Positions 1 to 6,463 of a stretch of 10,053 nucleotides of DNA are shown piece after piece. Origin of the DNA: JANXSD01 sp043758125 (GTDB taxonomy: Bacteria; Bacteroidota; Bacteroidia; AKYH767-A; OLB10). The position numbers and the translations under genes are program-made. The DNA lies in contig JAYVOC010000168.1 in the NCBI GenBank assembly GCA_043758125.1, positions 1 to 10,053 of the forward strand, written 5' to 3'. The notes under the pieces were generated by a model, which saw only the letters and a program-made list of their open reading frames with translations, was not told where the DNA came from and ran no database searches. Within the stretch, counting starts at the first letter, position 1, and each line of letters starts with the position of its first letter.

Positions 1-480
1 ACTTTACTTACTGCAAGAGCAGTGAAGCAGTTTAATATTGTTCCAAGAATCGCATTACTATCTTACTCTAATTTCGGTTCATCAAATACGGAGAGTGCAA
101 TGAAGATGCGGAGAGCAGGGGATTTGCTTCACGAATCACATCCTGAACTTTTAGTAGATGGAGAGATACAAGCCAACTTCGCTTTTAATGCACAATTATT
201 AAAAGATAATTTCCCATTTAGTAATCTTGTTGATGGAGGTGCGAATACGTTAATATTTCCAAATTTAGATTCAGGAAATATTGCTTACAAGTTATTACAA
301 TCTACTGGTGCTGCTGAAGCTATTGGTCCAGTGTTATTAGGATTAAATAAGCCTGTTCATATTTTACAATTAGGATCGAGCGTTCGTGAAATTGTAAATA
401 TGGTTACCATTGCTTCTGTTGATGCGCAATCACGTAAACCATTTGTTGAAGTTGTTAAAGATAAAATATTGGCTAAATAA
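1..480 (+). CDS. maeB: NADP-dependent malic enzyme, C-terminal part (5' end outside the window)
   Basis: This is the 3' end of a gene that is already open at base 1 (frame 1, stop TAA at 478-480), so about 159 residues are visible. They match the C-terminal phosphotransacetylase-like domain of large MaeB-type malic enzymes: the stretch VPRIALLSYSNFGSS, then LLVDGEIQANFAFN, LVDGGANTLIFPNLDSGN and the GPVLLGLNKPVHILQ segment are typical of that domain. The full enzyme, usually about 750-770 aa, oxidatively decarboxylates L-malate to pyruvate with NADP in the cytoplasm. In this family the C-terminal domain is generally regulatory, responding to acetyl-CoA, rather than an active transacetylase. 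A GTG codon at 22 is not the start, because the coding match continues upstream of it. A genuine phosphate acetyltransferase is the alternative, but the combination of motifs favours malic enzyme. The gene symbol is inferred from the family. Confidence 0.88.
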   Translation, partial: TLLTARAVKQFNIVPRIALLSYSNFGSSNTESAMKMRRAGDLLHESHPELLVDGEIQANFAFNAQLLKDNFPFSNLVDGGANTLIFPNLDSGNIAYKLLQSTGAAEAIGPVLLGLNKPVHILQLGSSVREIVNMVTIASVDAQSRKPFVEVVKDKILAK

Positions 481-496
481 AAATCCGTTTTATGCG

Positions 497-535
497 AAAG
501 AGGAATTGAATAATTTTCAATTCCTCTTTTTTTTA
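497..535 (+). terminator. Strong intrinsic terminator of the malic enzyme gene
   Basis: A perfect 14-bp stem, AAAGAGGAATTGAA (497-510) pairing with TTCAATTCCTCTTT (516-529), encloses a 5-base loop. It is followed by a T-rich tract (to 534). It begins 17 bases after the malic enzyme stop codon, so it is the expected end of that transcript. Confidence 0.9.
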
Positions 536-634
536 TTATTACCTGAGGAGTGAAATCATTCCCTTTTGCGTTACTGATTTTAATCTATGAATTACTCTTT
601 GAAAAAATAAATATACGATTTCAATATCGATATT

Positions 635-1294
635 CTAATTTTCTTTTGTGGCCATTACTTTAATTTTTGAAACATATAAACTGTCTTCTGCATATACTTT
701 TCCAAGGTAATCCAAATAACGCTCTTTCACTTTAAAGTTATGATCTTGCCATAACTTGTAATCTGCAACGGCATCTTGCCAGCATTTATAAACTGCATAA
801 CTAGCGAATTTATTGTATAGCCTTAATGATACTTGATCACCATAAATAATTTTATTTTTTGAAGGAATAAATATGCCACAGGCAGTTGTTGGCCTACTGA
901 ATGGATAACGCATTCCCATAAGGTTATTCGTACGTCGAAGTAATGGAGAACTAAGCGTTGCCGTTTCCAATTTCATTTGAGCAAACACTTCATTTGAACA
1001 TAAAACTTTTTGCACTTCTAACTCCTCACGCAAGTTGCGAAATGATAATGGCTTTAGATTTCGAGAATTTATATGAAATGCTTTAAAATTATTTTCCTTG
1101 TTCTCCATGCTGAAGTCTTCCATAGAAAACATCATCTGAATAGCAAAAAATGAAATGACCACAGGTTTCTTCCATGCAAAAAAATTGCGATATAGATTTG
1201 TTTGTCCTAGATAGTTATTACAAACAACATTAAGACATACTACACTATTTCCAATGGAGATCGACTCATTAGAATTACAACAGCTCGTTTTCAT
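635..1294 (-). CDS. Hypothetical protein, 219 aa
   Basis: I do not recognise this protein. It starts at ATG (1294) and ends with TAG at 635. The N-terminal 60 residues are cysteine-rich (C5, C6, C20, C25) and contain one hydrophobic run, KPVVISFFAIQMMF (about 43-56), that could be a weak membrane anchor. The C-terminal half is rich in aromatic and basic residues, with CGIFIPSKNKIIYGDQ (139-154), then KFASYAVYKCWQDA (162-175) and a tyrosine-rich tail. No catalytic motif is evident. The downstream half (about residue 70 on) looks like ordinary protein; the start is uncertain, and an internal Met such as M55 or M58 could be used. It stands alone: the next gene on either side is on the other strand, and I see no convincing promoter. 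A 12-base palindrome (AATATCGATATT, 623-634) touches its stop codon. It is probably a real but lineage-specific gene. Confidence 0.55.
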   Translation of the reverse strand: MKTSCCNSNESISIGNSVVCLNVVCNNYLGQTNLYRNFFAWKKPVVISFFAIQMMFSMEDFSMENKENNFKAFHINSRNLKPLSFRNLREELEVQKVLCSNEVFAQMKLETATLSSPLLRRTNNLMGMRYPFSRPTTACGIFIPSKNKIIYGDQVSLRLYNKFASYAVYKCWQDAVADYKLWQDHNFKVKERYLDYLGKVYAEDSLYVSKIKVMATKEN

Positions 1295-1481
1295 GATTAC
1301 CTAACAATTAGCATTAATGAGAGTACTTATATAAAGTATTCGGAAATGGAATGCGTTAATTTTTCTGGTGATAGGATAAGACAAAGATGAATTCTTAAAG
1401 GGAAAAATATTCTGTTTTTTTGGCGAATAACTAATTATACTGGGGTGAATGTAAGGTTTATCACGTTATTGTATCAAAACA

Positions 1482-1644
1482 ATACCAATACTTGATATAA
1501 ATTAGTTCATAGAAGCGAAGTAATTTTTTATCAAGACGATTTAAAAAAATCGTTGCATAGCCATTGCCTATGGAACTATTTTTTAAAGAATTATTCGTGA
1601 AAAAGAACAAGTTTACTGGAATAATTTATATGAAGTATTGGTAT
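1482..1644. mobile_element. MITE-like element with 23-base terminal inverted repeats
   Basis: The left end 1482-1504 begins ATACCAATACTT. Its reverse complement recurs at 1622-1644 with a single mismatch (22 of 23 bases; G versus C at the 13th base). Further inward, 1516-1530 can pair with 1584-1597 (one bulged base and one wobble). A 7-bp hairpin, ACGATTT (1536-1542) with AAATCGT (1547-1553), lies near the centre. The 163-base unit therefore resembles a long imperfect hairpin without coding capacity, as in miniature inverted-repeat transposable elements. No clear target duplication is seen outside the repeats. A TA dinucleotide lies just inside each outer end (1483-1484 and 1642-1643), which would fit TA-target insertion if the true termini are CCAATACTT. 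The alternative is a large structured RNA or regulatory region. Confidence 0.5.
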
Positions 1645-1786
1645 AAATTTGCCCATCGAAAAATTTGGTGATCACTATTCCATAAATACGAATTACATAG
1701 AAAAAGGAATTTATATATTAAGGATTTTACAAGAGCAACAAACTAAAAACATCATCTTCGAAAAAAACTGAGCGAAATTAAATAAC

Positions 1787-1820
1787 CAATTAATTTGTTA
1801 CTTTTAACAAATATTAATTG
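1787..1820 (+). promoter_or_regulatory. Inverted repeat immediately upstream of the MarC-family gene
   Basis: CAATTAATTTGTTA (1787-1800) pairs with TAACAAATATTAATTG (1805-1820), leaving a 4-base CTTT loop and one 2-base bulge. The core ATTTGTTA/TAACAAAT is perfect. The right arm ends at the G of the purine-rich GAGGA that precedes the ATG at 1826. It could be an operator, or a 5' leader hairpin that affects ribosome access. TACTTTTA (1799-1806), which resembles a Bacteroidota -7 box with the last base changed, falls inside it, but no matching -33 element is visible. Confidence 0.45.
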
Positions 1821-1825
1821 AGGAT

Positions 1826-2392
1826 ATGAACATTAGCTTCCAAGAGGTATTATCAGTTACAATGATTTTATTTGCCGTAATTGACATCATAGGATCATTG
1901 CCTGTAATCATAGAGACACGTAAAAGAGTTGGTGTAATTCATGCAGGAAAAGCAACAATAGCATCGACCGTAATAATGGTGCTCTTTTTATTTTTAGGAG
2001 AAAGTATTTTGAAATTAATTGGTATCGATGTTTCGTCTTTTGCAATAGCAGGTTCACTCGTGATTTTTTTCCTTGCTTTAGAAATGATATTAGGAATTCG
2101 ACTTTATCGCGACGACATTCCATCAACAGCATCAATAGTTCCAATTGCATTTCCTTTAATTGCAGGAACTGGAACAATGACCACACTTTTATCTTTACGA
2201 GCATCTTACAGTACAGAAACAATCTTAATTGCAATTGCAGTTAACATGCTTATTGTGTTTGCAGTATTAAAACTTGTTGAACCAATAGAGAAATTATTGG
2301 GACCTGCTGGAATAAGCATTATCCGTAAAGTATTTGGAATAGTACTGCTTGCAATTGCTGTTAAATTATTTCGAACCAATGTTGGTTTTTGA
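1826..2392 (+). CDS. MarC family integral membrane protein
   Basis: A 188-aa polytopic inner-membrane protein of the MarC (UPF0056) family, at the short end of the usual 190-220 aa. About six hydrophobic segments are visible, near residues 8-28, 44-64, 70-92, 103-122, 131-151 and 165-182. The conserved family signature is present as PIAFPLIAGTGTMTTLL (106-122), along with an early acidic residue in the first segment (AVIDIIGSLP, 17-26). Family members have been described as putative transporters or multiple-antibiotic-resistance-associated proteins, but their substrate is unclear and a role in antibiotic resistance has not held up for E. coli MarC. The start is the ATG preceded by GAGGA, although the spacing is very short. 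An ATG at 1861 would remove half of the first segment. The gene appears monocistronic, with a 138-base gap to the next gene and no strong terminator. Confidence 0.88.
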   Translation: MNISFQEVLSVTMILFAVIDIIGSLPVIIETRKRVGVIHAGKATIASTVIMVLFLFLGESILKLIGIDVSSFAIAGSLVIFFLALEMILGIRLYRDDIPSTASIVPIAFPLIAGTGTMTTLLSLRASYSTETILIAIAVNMLIVFAVLKLVEPIEKLLGPAGISIIRKVFGIVLLAIAVKLFRTNVGF

Positions 2393-2477
2393 AAATGCGT
2401 TTAAATTTTTCTAAATATTTTAAATCAACATTCGCAAGACTATAAGAAATAATACAATAATTTATTGCCATAGTACA

Positions 2478-2508
2478 TTTCGACTAATAAATTTAATTAA
2501 TACTTTTG
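2478..2508 (+). promoter_or_regulatory. Probable Bacteroidota-type promoter for the DUF885 gene
   Basis: TACTTTTG at 2501-2508 matches the Bacteroidota -7 consensus TAnnTTTG exactly. TTTC at 2478-2481, one base off TTTG, lies 19 bases upstream, which is the expected spacing for the -33 element. Transcription would begin near 2514, leaving a leader of roughly 15 bases before the ATG at 2531. Confidence 0.5.
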
Positions 2509-2530
2509 AAACCACACAATTTAACCATAA

Positions 2531-4309
2531 ATGAAAAAAATTCCTTACGCATTTCTTCTTCTTTTGATGATAGGTGCTTGCCAGTCAAAAACTCAAAAGG
2601 AAATGCCAGACAATTCTTCTAAATTAATAACAAAACTTTTTGACTCTTATTACGAGGAGCGGCTTACCTATTTTCCATTGGAAGCTACTGCGATTGCGGA
2701 TACTCGTTATAACGACCAGTTGCCAGCAGATATTAGCGATAGCTATCGTACAAAACTGAAATTATTTTATCAAAAATATTTAGGCTCAGTTGCAACTTTT
2801 GATAGAAGCAAATTAAAAGGGCAAGATGTTTTAAGTTATGATGTTTTTAAAAGAGAGATGCAAATGCAGATTGAAGGATTATCGTTTAAAGATAATCTGA
2901 TGCCCATCAATCAATTTTGGAGTATGAATCTAACTTTCCCTGTGTTGGGTTCTGGTGGCGGAAATCAGCCATTCAAAACCGTTAAGGATTATGATAATTT
3001 TTTGAAACGAATTACTGCTTTTGTGTCTTATGAAGATACCTGTATTTCTAACATGCGAAGAGGAATGGAGCAAGGTATAACTCCACCAAAAATATTGATG
3101 GAAAAAGTATTACCACAACTTGAAGGAATCATAGTTACAGATCCTAAGACAAGTGTATTTTATGGCCCTCTAAAAACTTTTCCTTCAACATTTAGTGATG
3201 CAGATAAAAATCGTTTAACAGATGCTTATACAAAAGCGATTAAAGAAGAGATTGTTCCAACTTATAGTAAACTTCATGCGTTCATCAAGGATGAATATAT
3301 TCCAAAATGTAGAGAAACAGCTGGAATTTCTAACATCCCAAATGGCAAAGAGTATTACAATTACGAAGCACGATTATGGACTACAACAGACTTAACTCCA
3401 GATCAGATTTTTGATATTGGTGAAAAAGAAGTAACTCGACTTAAATCTGAGATGGAACGCATTAAAGATGAAACAGGATTTAAAGGAGATTTAAAAGCTT
3501 TCATTGAATTTATTCATTCGAACAAACAATTTATGCCTTATAAAACTGATGACGAAGTTATAGAAGCGTACAGAGCTATTGGTAGAAGAATGCAACCACA
3601 GTTAACGAAACTTTTTAATCTTGTTCCCAAAGCTAAATTTGAAGTTCGTCAGACAGAAAAATTTCGTGAAGCATCATCAAGTGCTGAATATAATCAATCA
3701 GCTCCTGACGGTTCACGTCCTGGGATTTTTTATGTGCCTGTTTTAGATCCTACAAAATTTAATGTTGTTGGGATGGAAGATTTATTTTTACACGAAGCAA
3801 TTCCTGGACATCATTATCAAACTTCCATTCAACAAGAGAATGAAGCACTACCAAAATTTAGACGATTCGGATGGTATGGCGCCTATGGTGAAGGTTGGGC
3901 TTTGTATACTGAGTCGCTTGGAAAAGAACTAGGATTATATACTGATCCTTATCAATATTTTGGAAGCTTAAGCGAAGAGATGCACAGAGCAATTCGCTTG
4001 GTGGTAGATGTGGGCATGCATACAAAAGGCTGGACACGCGAACAAGCAATCAACTATTCACTCGATAAAGATGCAGAAGGTCTTGGTGATATTACTTCGG
4101 AAGTAGAGCGCTACATGGCAATACCTGGTCAGGCGCTGGCGTATAAAATTGGACAAATGAAAATTATTGAAATTAGAAAGAGAGCTGAAACAACATTAGG
4201 AAATAAATTTAGCATTCAACATTTTCATGATGAAGTATTAAAAGATGGTTGTTTACCATTAGATGTATTTGAAAATAAAATGAATGATTGGATTAAATCA
4301 CAACAATAA
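2531..4309 (+). CDS. DUF885 family lipoprotein, putative zinc metallopeptidase
   Basis: A 592-aa protein, the usual length for DUF885. The N-terminus MKKIPYAFLLLLMIGAC is a lipoprotein signal peptide with lipobox I-G-A-C and lipidated Cys17, so the mature protein is anchored in the cell envelope. The zinc-peptidase-like signature HEAIPGHHYQ is at residues 421-430 and GEGWALYTE at 453-461. By analogy with gluzincin peptidases, H421, H425 or H428, and E454 or E461 are candidate metal ligands, with E422 as the candidate general base. DUF885 proteins are widely annotated as possible carboxypeptidases or dipeptidases, but the substrate here is unknown. The remainder is helical, as is normal for the family. 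It has its own promoter and a strong terminator, so it is probably transcribed alone. No truncation or missing motif is seen. Confidence 0.92.
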   Translation: MKKIPYAFLLLLMIGACQSKTQKEMPDNSSKLITKLFDSYYEERLTYFPLEATAIADTRYNDQLPADISDSYRTKLKLFYQKYLGSVATFDRSKLKGQDVLSYDVFKREMQMQIEGLSFKDNLMPINQFWSMNLTFPVLGSGGGNQPFKTVKDYDNFLKRITAFVSYEDTCISNMRRGMEQGITPPKILMEKVLPQLEGIIVTDPKTSVFYGPLKTFPSTFSDADKNRLTDAYTKAIKEEIVPTYSKLHAFIKDEYIPKCRETAGISNIPNGKEYYNYEARLWTTTDLTPDQIFDIGEKEVTRLKSEMERIKDETGFKGDLKAFIEFIHSNKQFMPYKTDDEVIEAYRAIGRRMQPQLTKLFNLVPKAKFEVRQTEKFREASSSAEYNQSAPDGSRPGIFYVPVLDPTKFNVVGMEDLFLHEAIPGHHYQTSIQQENEALPKFRRFGWYGAYGEGWALYTESLGKELGLYTDPYQYFGSLSEEMHRAIRLVVDVGMHTKGWTREQAINYSLDKDAEGLGDITSEVERYMAIPGQALAYKIGQMKIIEIRKRAETTLGNKFSIQHFHDEVLKDGCLPLDVFENKMNDWIKSQQ

Positions 4310-4322
4310 ATACCATTAACCG

Positions 4323-4355
4323 AAAGCCCTCGTTATTAATTTAACGGGGGTTTTT
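4323..4355 (+). terminator. Intrinsic terminator after the DUF885 gene
   Basis: CCCTCGTTA (4327-4335) pairs with TAACGGGGG (4342-4350), with one G-T wobble and a 6-base loop. The upstream AAAG can extend the stem by pairing with the T-run TTTTT (4351-4355). It starts within 20 bases of the stop codon. It separates the DUF885 gene from the VOC gene, although read-through is possible because only about 30 bases remain before the next ATG. Confidence 0.88.
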
Positions 4356-4385
4356 ATAGCCACTACATTTTAAAAAAGATATACA

Positions 4386-4793
4386 ATGACAAAAGAATTT
4401 TGGATCAACCTTCCAGTAAAAGATATAATTAAATCAAGAGATTTTTTTGTGAATATTGGATTTAAATTAAATCCTGGTCCCGGAAATACAGAACATTCAG
4501 CATGCATTTTTATTGGAAGTAAAAATATTGTGCTAATGCTATTTTCAGAACCAACATTTCAAAGTTTTACCGAACATGAAATTACAGATACAAAAAAATC
4601 TACAGAAGTATTATTTTCCTTTGATGCAGAAAGCAGATTAGAAGTGGATGAAATGGCGGTAAGAGTTGAAAAAGCAGGTGGAACAGTTTTCTCTGCTCCT
4701 AACGAAAGTCAAGGTTGGTTGTATGGTTTTGGATTTGCTGATTTAGATGGACACAGATGGAATGTTTTGTTTATGGATTTGAAAAAGAATTAA
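4386..4793 (+). CDS. VOC family protein (glyoxalase/bleomycin-resistance/dioxygenase fold)
   Basis: A 135-aa single-domain cytoplasmic protein with the two paired beta-alpha-beta-beta-beta modules of the vicinal oxygen chelate superfamily. The first module opens with FWINLPVKDIIKSRDFFVNIGF (residues 5-26), and the second ends with the characteristic ADLDGHRWNVLFMD (118-131). Relatives are annotated as lactoylglutathione-lyase-like or bleomycin-resistance-like proteins, but specificity cannot be assigned. The residues that would bind metal are not clearly conserved in this copy, so the catalytic activity is uncertain. It starts at ATG 4386 without an obvious Shine-Dalgarno sequence. It lies 76 bases after the DUF885 gene but beyond that gene's terminator, so a separate weak promoter or read-through is needed. 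It converges with the exonuclease gene across a 38-base gap. Confidence 0.85.
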   Translation: MTKEFWINLPVKDIIKSRDFFVNIGFKLNPGPGNTEHSACIFIGSKNIVLMLFSEPTFQSFTEHEITDTKKSTEVLFSFDAESRLEVDEMAVRVEKAGGTVFSAPNESQGWLYGFGFADLDGHRWNVLFMDLKKN

Positions 4794-4794
4794 A

Positions 4795-4815
4795 AATTAC
4801 GAATTACGAATTACG
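4795..4815. repeat. Three tandem copies of the heptad AATTACG
   Basis: Three exact head-to-tail copies of AATTACG occupy the gap between the convergent VOC and exonuclease genes, starting one base after the VOC stop codon. Short heptad arrays of this kind occur between genes in some Bacteroidota genomes, as far as I recall. Copy number in such tracts can vary by replication slippage. Confidence 0.85.
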
Positions 4816-4831
4816 CGAAGCTTAATAAAAT

Positions 4832-5545
4832 TTATTCATAGAATTGTATTTCGCTTTCTGATAATAACTCTTCTTGACGCAATCGTAAAAGTACTTGCAT
4901 AACAGTAACAACATCTTTTTGGCAATATTCAACAATGCGTAATAAATTCATTTCTTTATAATACACATCAGCAACCATACTTCCATCAATATCATCCTTC
5001 GGACTTTTTATGTTTAGTATGAATGCAAGTAAATTGAGAGGCGTATAGTTTTTATAGTCACCAAATTTCCATAATTCAAGAGTATCTATATGTTGTATCT
5101 CCCAAGGTTTTTTACCGTGAAGATTTAATAAATCAGGTAATCCAATACCATTGATAATCATCCTTCGTGAGATATAAGGAAAATCAAATTCCTTTCCATT
5201 ATGCCCGCAGAGAATTGTAGTGGGGCTTAACTTATCTAAATAGTTTTTAAATGATCTCAACAATTTAAATTCATCATCATCAAAAAAAGATTGCAACATA
5301 AAATTACGTTTCCATTTATCGCTAAATACACCAATTGAAATACAAATAATTTTTCCGAACTCTGCATAGATTCCAGCTCGCTCATATAAAATTTCGTCAG
5401 TATTCTCCTCTGTCTTTCGTAATTGAAGTGCTTTCCTTTTCCAAAGTGTTTTTAATTCATCTGGACATAAATCATAATTTGAATATTGAGGAACAGTTTC
5501 AATATCCAAACACAAAACGTTTTTTAATGATAATGTTTCTAGCAT
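4832..5545 (-). CDS. DEDDy 3'-5' exonuclease, PolB-exonuclease-like (PF10108-type)
   Basis: A 237-aa cytoplasmic protein with the three exonuclease motifs of the RNase H-like DEDD superfamily. Counting from the ATG at 5545, ExoI is LDIETVP (D14, E16), ExoII is GHNGKEFDFPY (H115 and N116, catalytic D121), and ExoIII is YCQKD (Y207, D211). The Tyr in ExoIII places it in the DEDDy subgroup, like the proofreading domain of family B polymerases. No polymerase or helicase domain is attached. The likely role is trimming single-stranded DNA or RNA 3' ends, but the substrate is unknown. I choose ATG 5545 because the frame upstream of it opens only with TTG codons (5566 and 5563) and adds seven unconserved residues. 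All catalytic residues are present. Confidence 0.88.
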   Translation of the reverse strand: MLETLSLKNVLCLDIETVPQYSNYDLCPDELKTLWKRKALQLRKTEENTDEILYERAGIYAEFGKIICISIGVFSDKWKRNFMLQSFFDDDEFKLLRSFKNYLDKLSPTTILCGHNGKEFDFPYISRRMIINGIGLPDLLNLHGKKPWEIQHIDTLELWKFGDYKNYTPLNLLAFILNIKSPKDDIDGSMVADVYYKEMNLLRIVEYCQKDVVTVMQVLLRLRQEELLSESEIQFYE

Positions 5546-5563
5546 GTGAATGTGTTTATTCAA

Positions 5564-5571
5564 CAAATCTA
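5564..5571 (-). promoter_or_regulatory. Candidate -7 box for the exonuclease gene
   Basis: On the minus strand the sequence TAGATTTG (5571 down to 5564) fits the TAnnTTTG consensus, about 19 bases before the ATG at 5545. I see no good TTG or TTTG -33 element at the usual distance. If functional, it supports the 5545 start over the TTG start at 5566, which lies within this box. Confidence 0.35.
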
Positions 5572-5829
5572 TGATTCACAAATAACATAACACCTAACTA
5601 AAAGACCTTAACTATTTGTAAGTATCTGTTGAGCTATTTTTATTCCATAATAGAGAAGATAAACGATTCAGTTCAAGTATCAAAAACACGGGCTCAGCAA
5701 ATAAATTGCATTGTTAATGAGCATTTGAATGAAACTAATTCATGATTTATAGAGGTAAATGCAAGATCATCAAGAAAAAGTAAACTATTATTCACAAAAT
5801 ACTATTTCAATTAATAAACCGTTAAGGAT

Positions 5830-5837
5830 TATATTTG
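5830..5837 (+). promoter_or_regulatory. Candidate -7 box for the Rieske gene
   Basis: TATATTTG matches TAnnTTTG exactly, 69 bases before the ATG at 5907. I could not find a TTG or TTTG at the expected 17-23 base spacing upstream, so the promoter assignment rests on the -7 box alone. The leader would be about 60 bases. Confidence 0.35.
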
Positions 5838-5906
5838 TTTAGTAAATGTCAATCACCATATCCTTCATCTTACATTTAAAATAAATAATCAAATAAAAAC
5901 ATATTT

Positions 5907-6320
5907 ATGGACAGGAAAGAATTTTTATCTCAAGTTGGAATTGGAGTAGCGGCGGTACTTATTCCTGCTTGCATTGGCGGATTATCAGGATGTAAAAAAT
6001 CAGATACAGGAACGCCATCATCTTCAGTTGACTTTACATTAGATACGAGCACAGGTTCATTGGCAAACAATGGAGGACACTTAGTTACACAAGGAGTATT
6101 AGTAGCGAGAACAAACTCAGGAACTTTTATTGCCGTTTCAGCAGCTTGTACACATGAGGGAACCATAGTAAGTTACTTTGCAAGTAGTAATAATTTTATA
6201 TGTCCAAATCATGGAGCACAATTCGATAGTAATGGTAGCGTTACACAAGGTCCTGCGAGTACTAATTTAAAGAAATACAACACAGCATTAACAGGTACCA
6301 GCTTAAGAGTATTTTCTTAA
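5907..6320 (+). CDS. Rieske-type 2Fe-2S lipoprotein
   Basis: A 137-aa exported electron-transfer protein. The cluster-binding motifs are C81-T-H83 (CTHEGT, 81-86) and C99-P-N-H102 (CPNHGAQF, 99-106), giving the two Cys and two His ligands of a Rieske centre. The extra disulfide cysteines of bc1/b6f-type Rieske proteins are missing (T86 and N101 occupy those positions), so it resembles Rieske ferredoxins, which usually have lower potentials. The N-terminus MDRKEFLSQVGIGVAAVLIPAC looks like a Tat-derived signal with RK instead of RR, followed by a lipobox L-S-G-C with Cys29 lipidated. A membrane-anchored periplasmic domain is therefore likely. It converges on a cytochrome/porin operon, which suggests, but does not prove, a shared redox role. 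There is no Shine-Dalgarno sequence; the start is chosen by the signal peptide. Confidence 0.9.
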   Translation: MDRKEFLSQVGIGVAAVLIPACIGGLSGCKKSDTGTPSSSVDFTLDTSTGSLANNGGHLVTQGVLVARTNSGTFIAVSAACTHEGTIVSYFASSNNFICPNHGAQFDSNGSVTQGPASTNLKKYNTALTGTSLRVFS

Positions 6321-6404
6321 TGTGGTATCAAAATAGTTTTGCAATAAAATCCTACTCGAAAGAACATTCAATAACTTAAAGTATAATTTAGAATATTTCT
6401 ATTA

Positions 6405-6455
6405 ATAATATTATTGCATTACAAAACATAAAAAATTGTAATGCAATAATATTAT
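6405..6455. repeat. Perfect 20-bp inverted repeat between convergent genes
   Basis: ATAATATTATTGCATTACAA (6405-6424) is repeated exactly as its reverse complement at 6436-6455 around an 11-base A-rich loop. It lies between the Rieske stop (6320) and the stop of the small cytochrome gene (6464). It may act as a transcription stop in both directions, but neither strand carries a clear T-run after the stem, so it is not a textbook terminator. A palindromic repetitive element is the alternative. Confidence 0.85.
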
Positions 6456-6463
6456 CAAACACT

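Larger units (their letters stand above)
1295..1825. other. 531-base intergenic region with several inverted repeats
   Basis: No convincing coding frame is present. The region contains a small dyad (GAGTACTT...AAGTATTC, about 1321-1341) in front of the 635-1294 gene, the TIR-bounded element at 1482-1644, and the inverted repeat just before the MarC-family gene (1787-1820). The remaining A+T-rich sequence shows nothing I can interpret. Confidence 0.7.
5546..5906. other. Divergent intergenic region between the exonuclease and Rieske genes
   Basis: No coding frame of useful length is present. It holds the exonuclease -7 candidate, a group of short dyads (GCTCA 5692-5696 with TGAGC 5718-5722; GCATTT 5721-5726 with AAATGC 5757-5762; ATGAA 5729-5733 with TTCAT 5739-5743), and a TATATTTG box at 5830-5837. 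The dyads could be operators or leader structure for the Rieske gene, but none is strong on its own. Confidence 0.5.

Noticed and set aside
1799..1806. TACTTTTA as a -7 promoter box for the MarC-family gene
   Set aside because: The last consensus base is changed, there is no TTG/TTTG element at the required distance, and it lies within the inverted-repeat loop and stem.
1908..2234. Minus-strand open frame of 108 codons within the MarC-family gene
   Set aside because: It is antisense to a well-supported membrane protein gene and its leucine-rich product reflects the complement of hydrophobic codons.
5546..5566. Exonuclease start at TTG 5566
   Set aside because: It adds seven residues before the conserved region, and a candidate -7 promoter box overlaps that codon. 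ATG 5545 is the simpler start.
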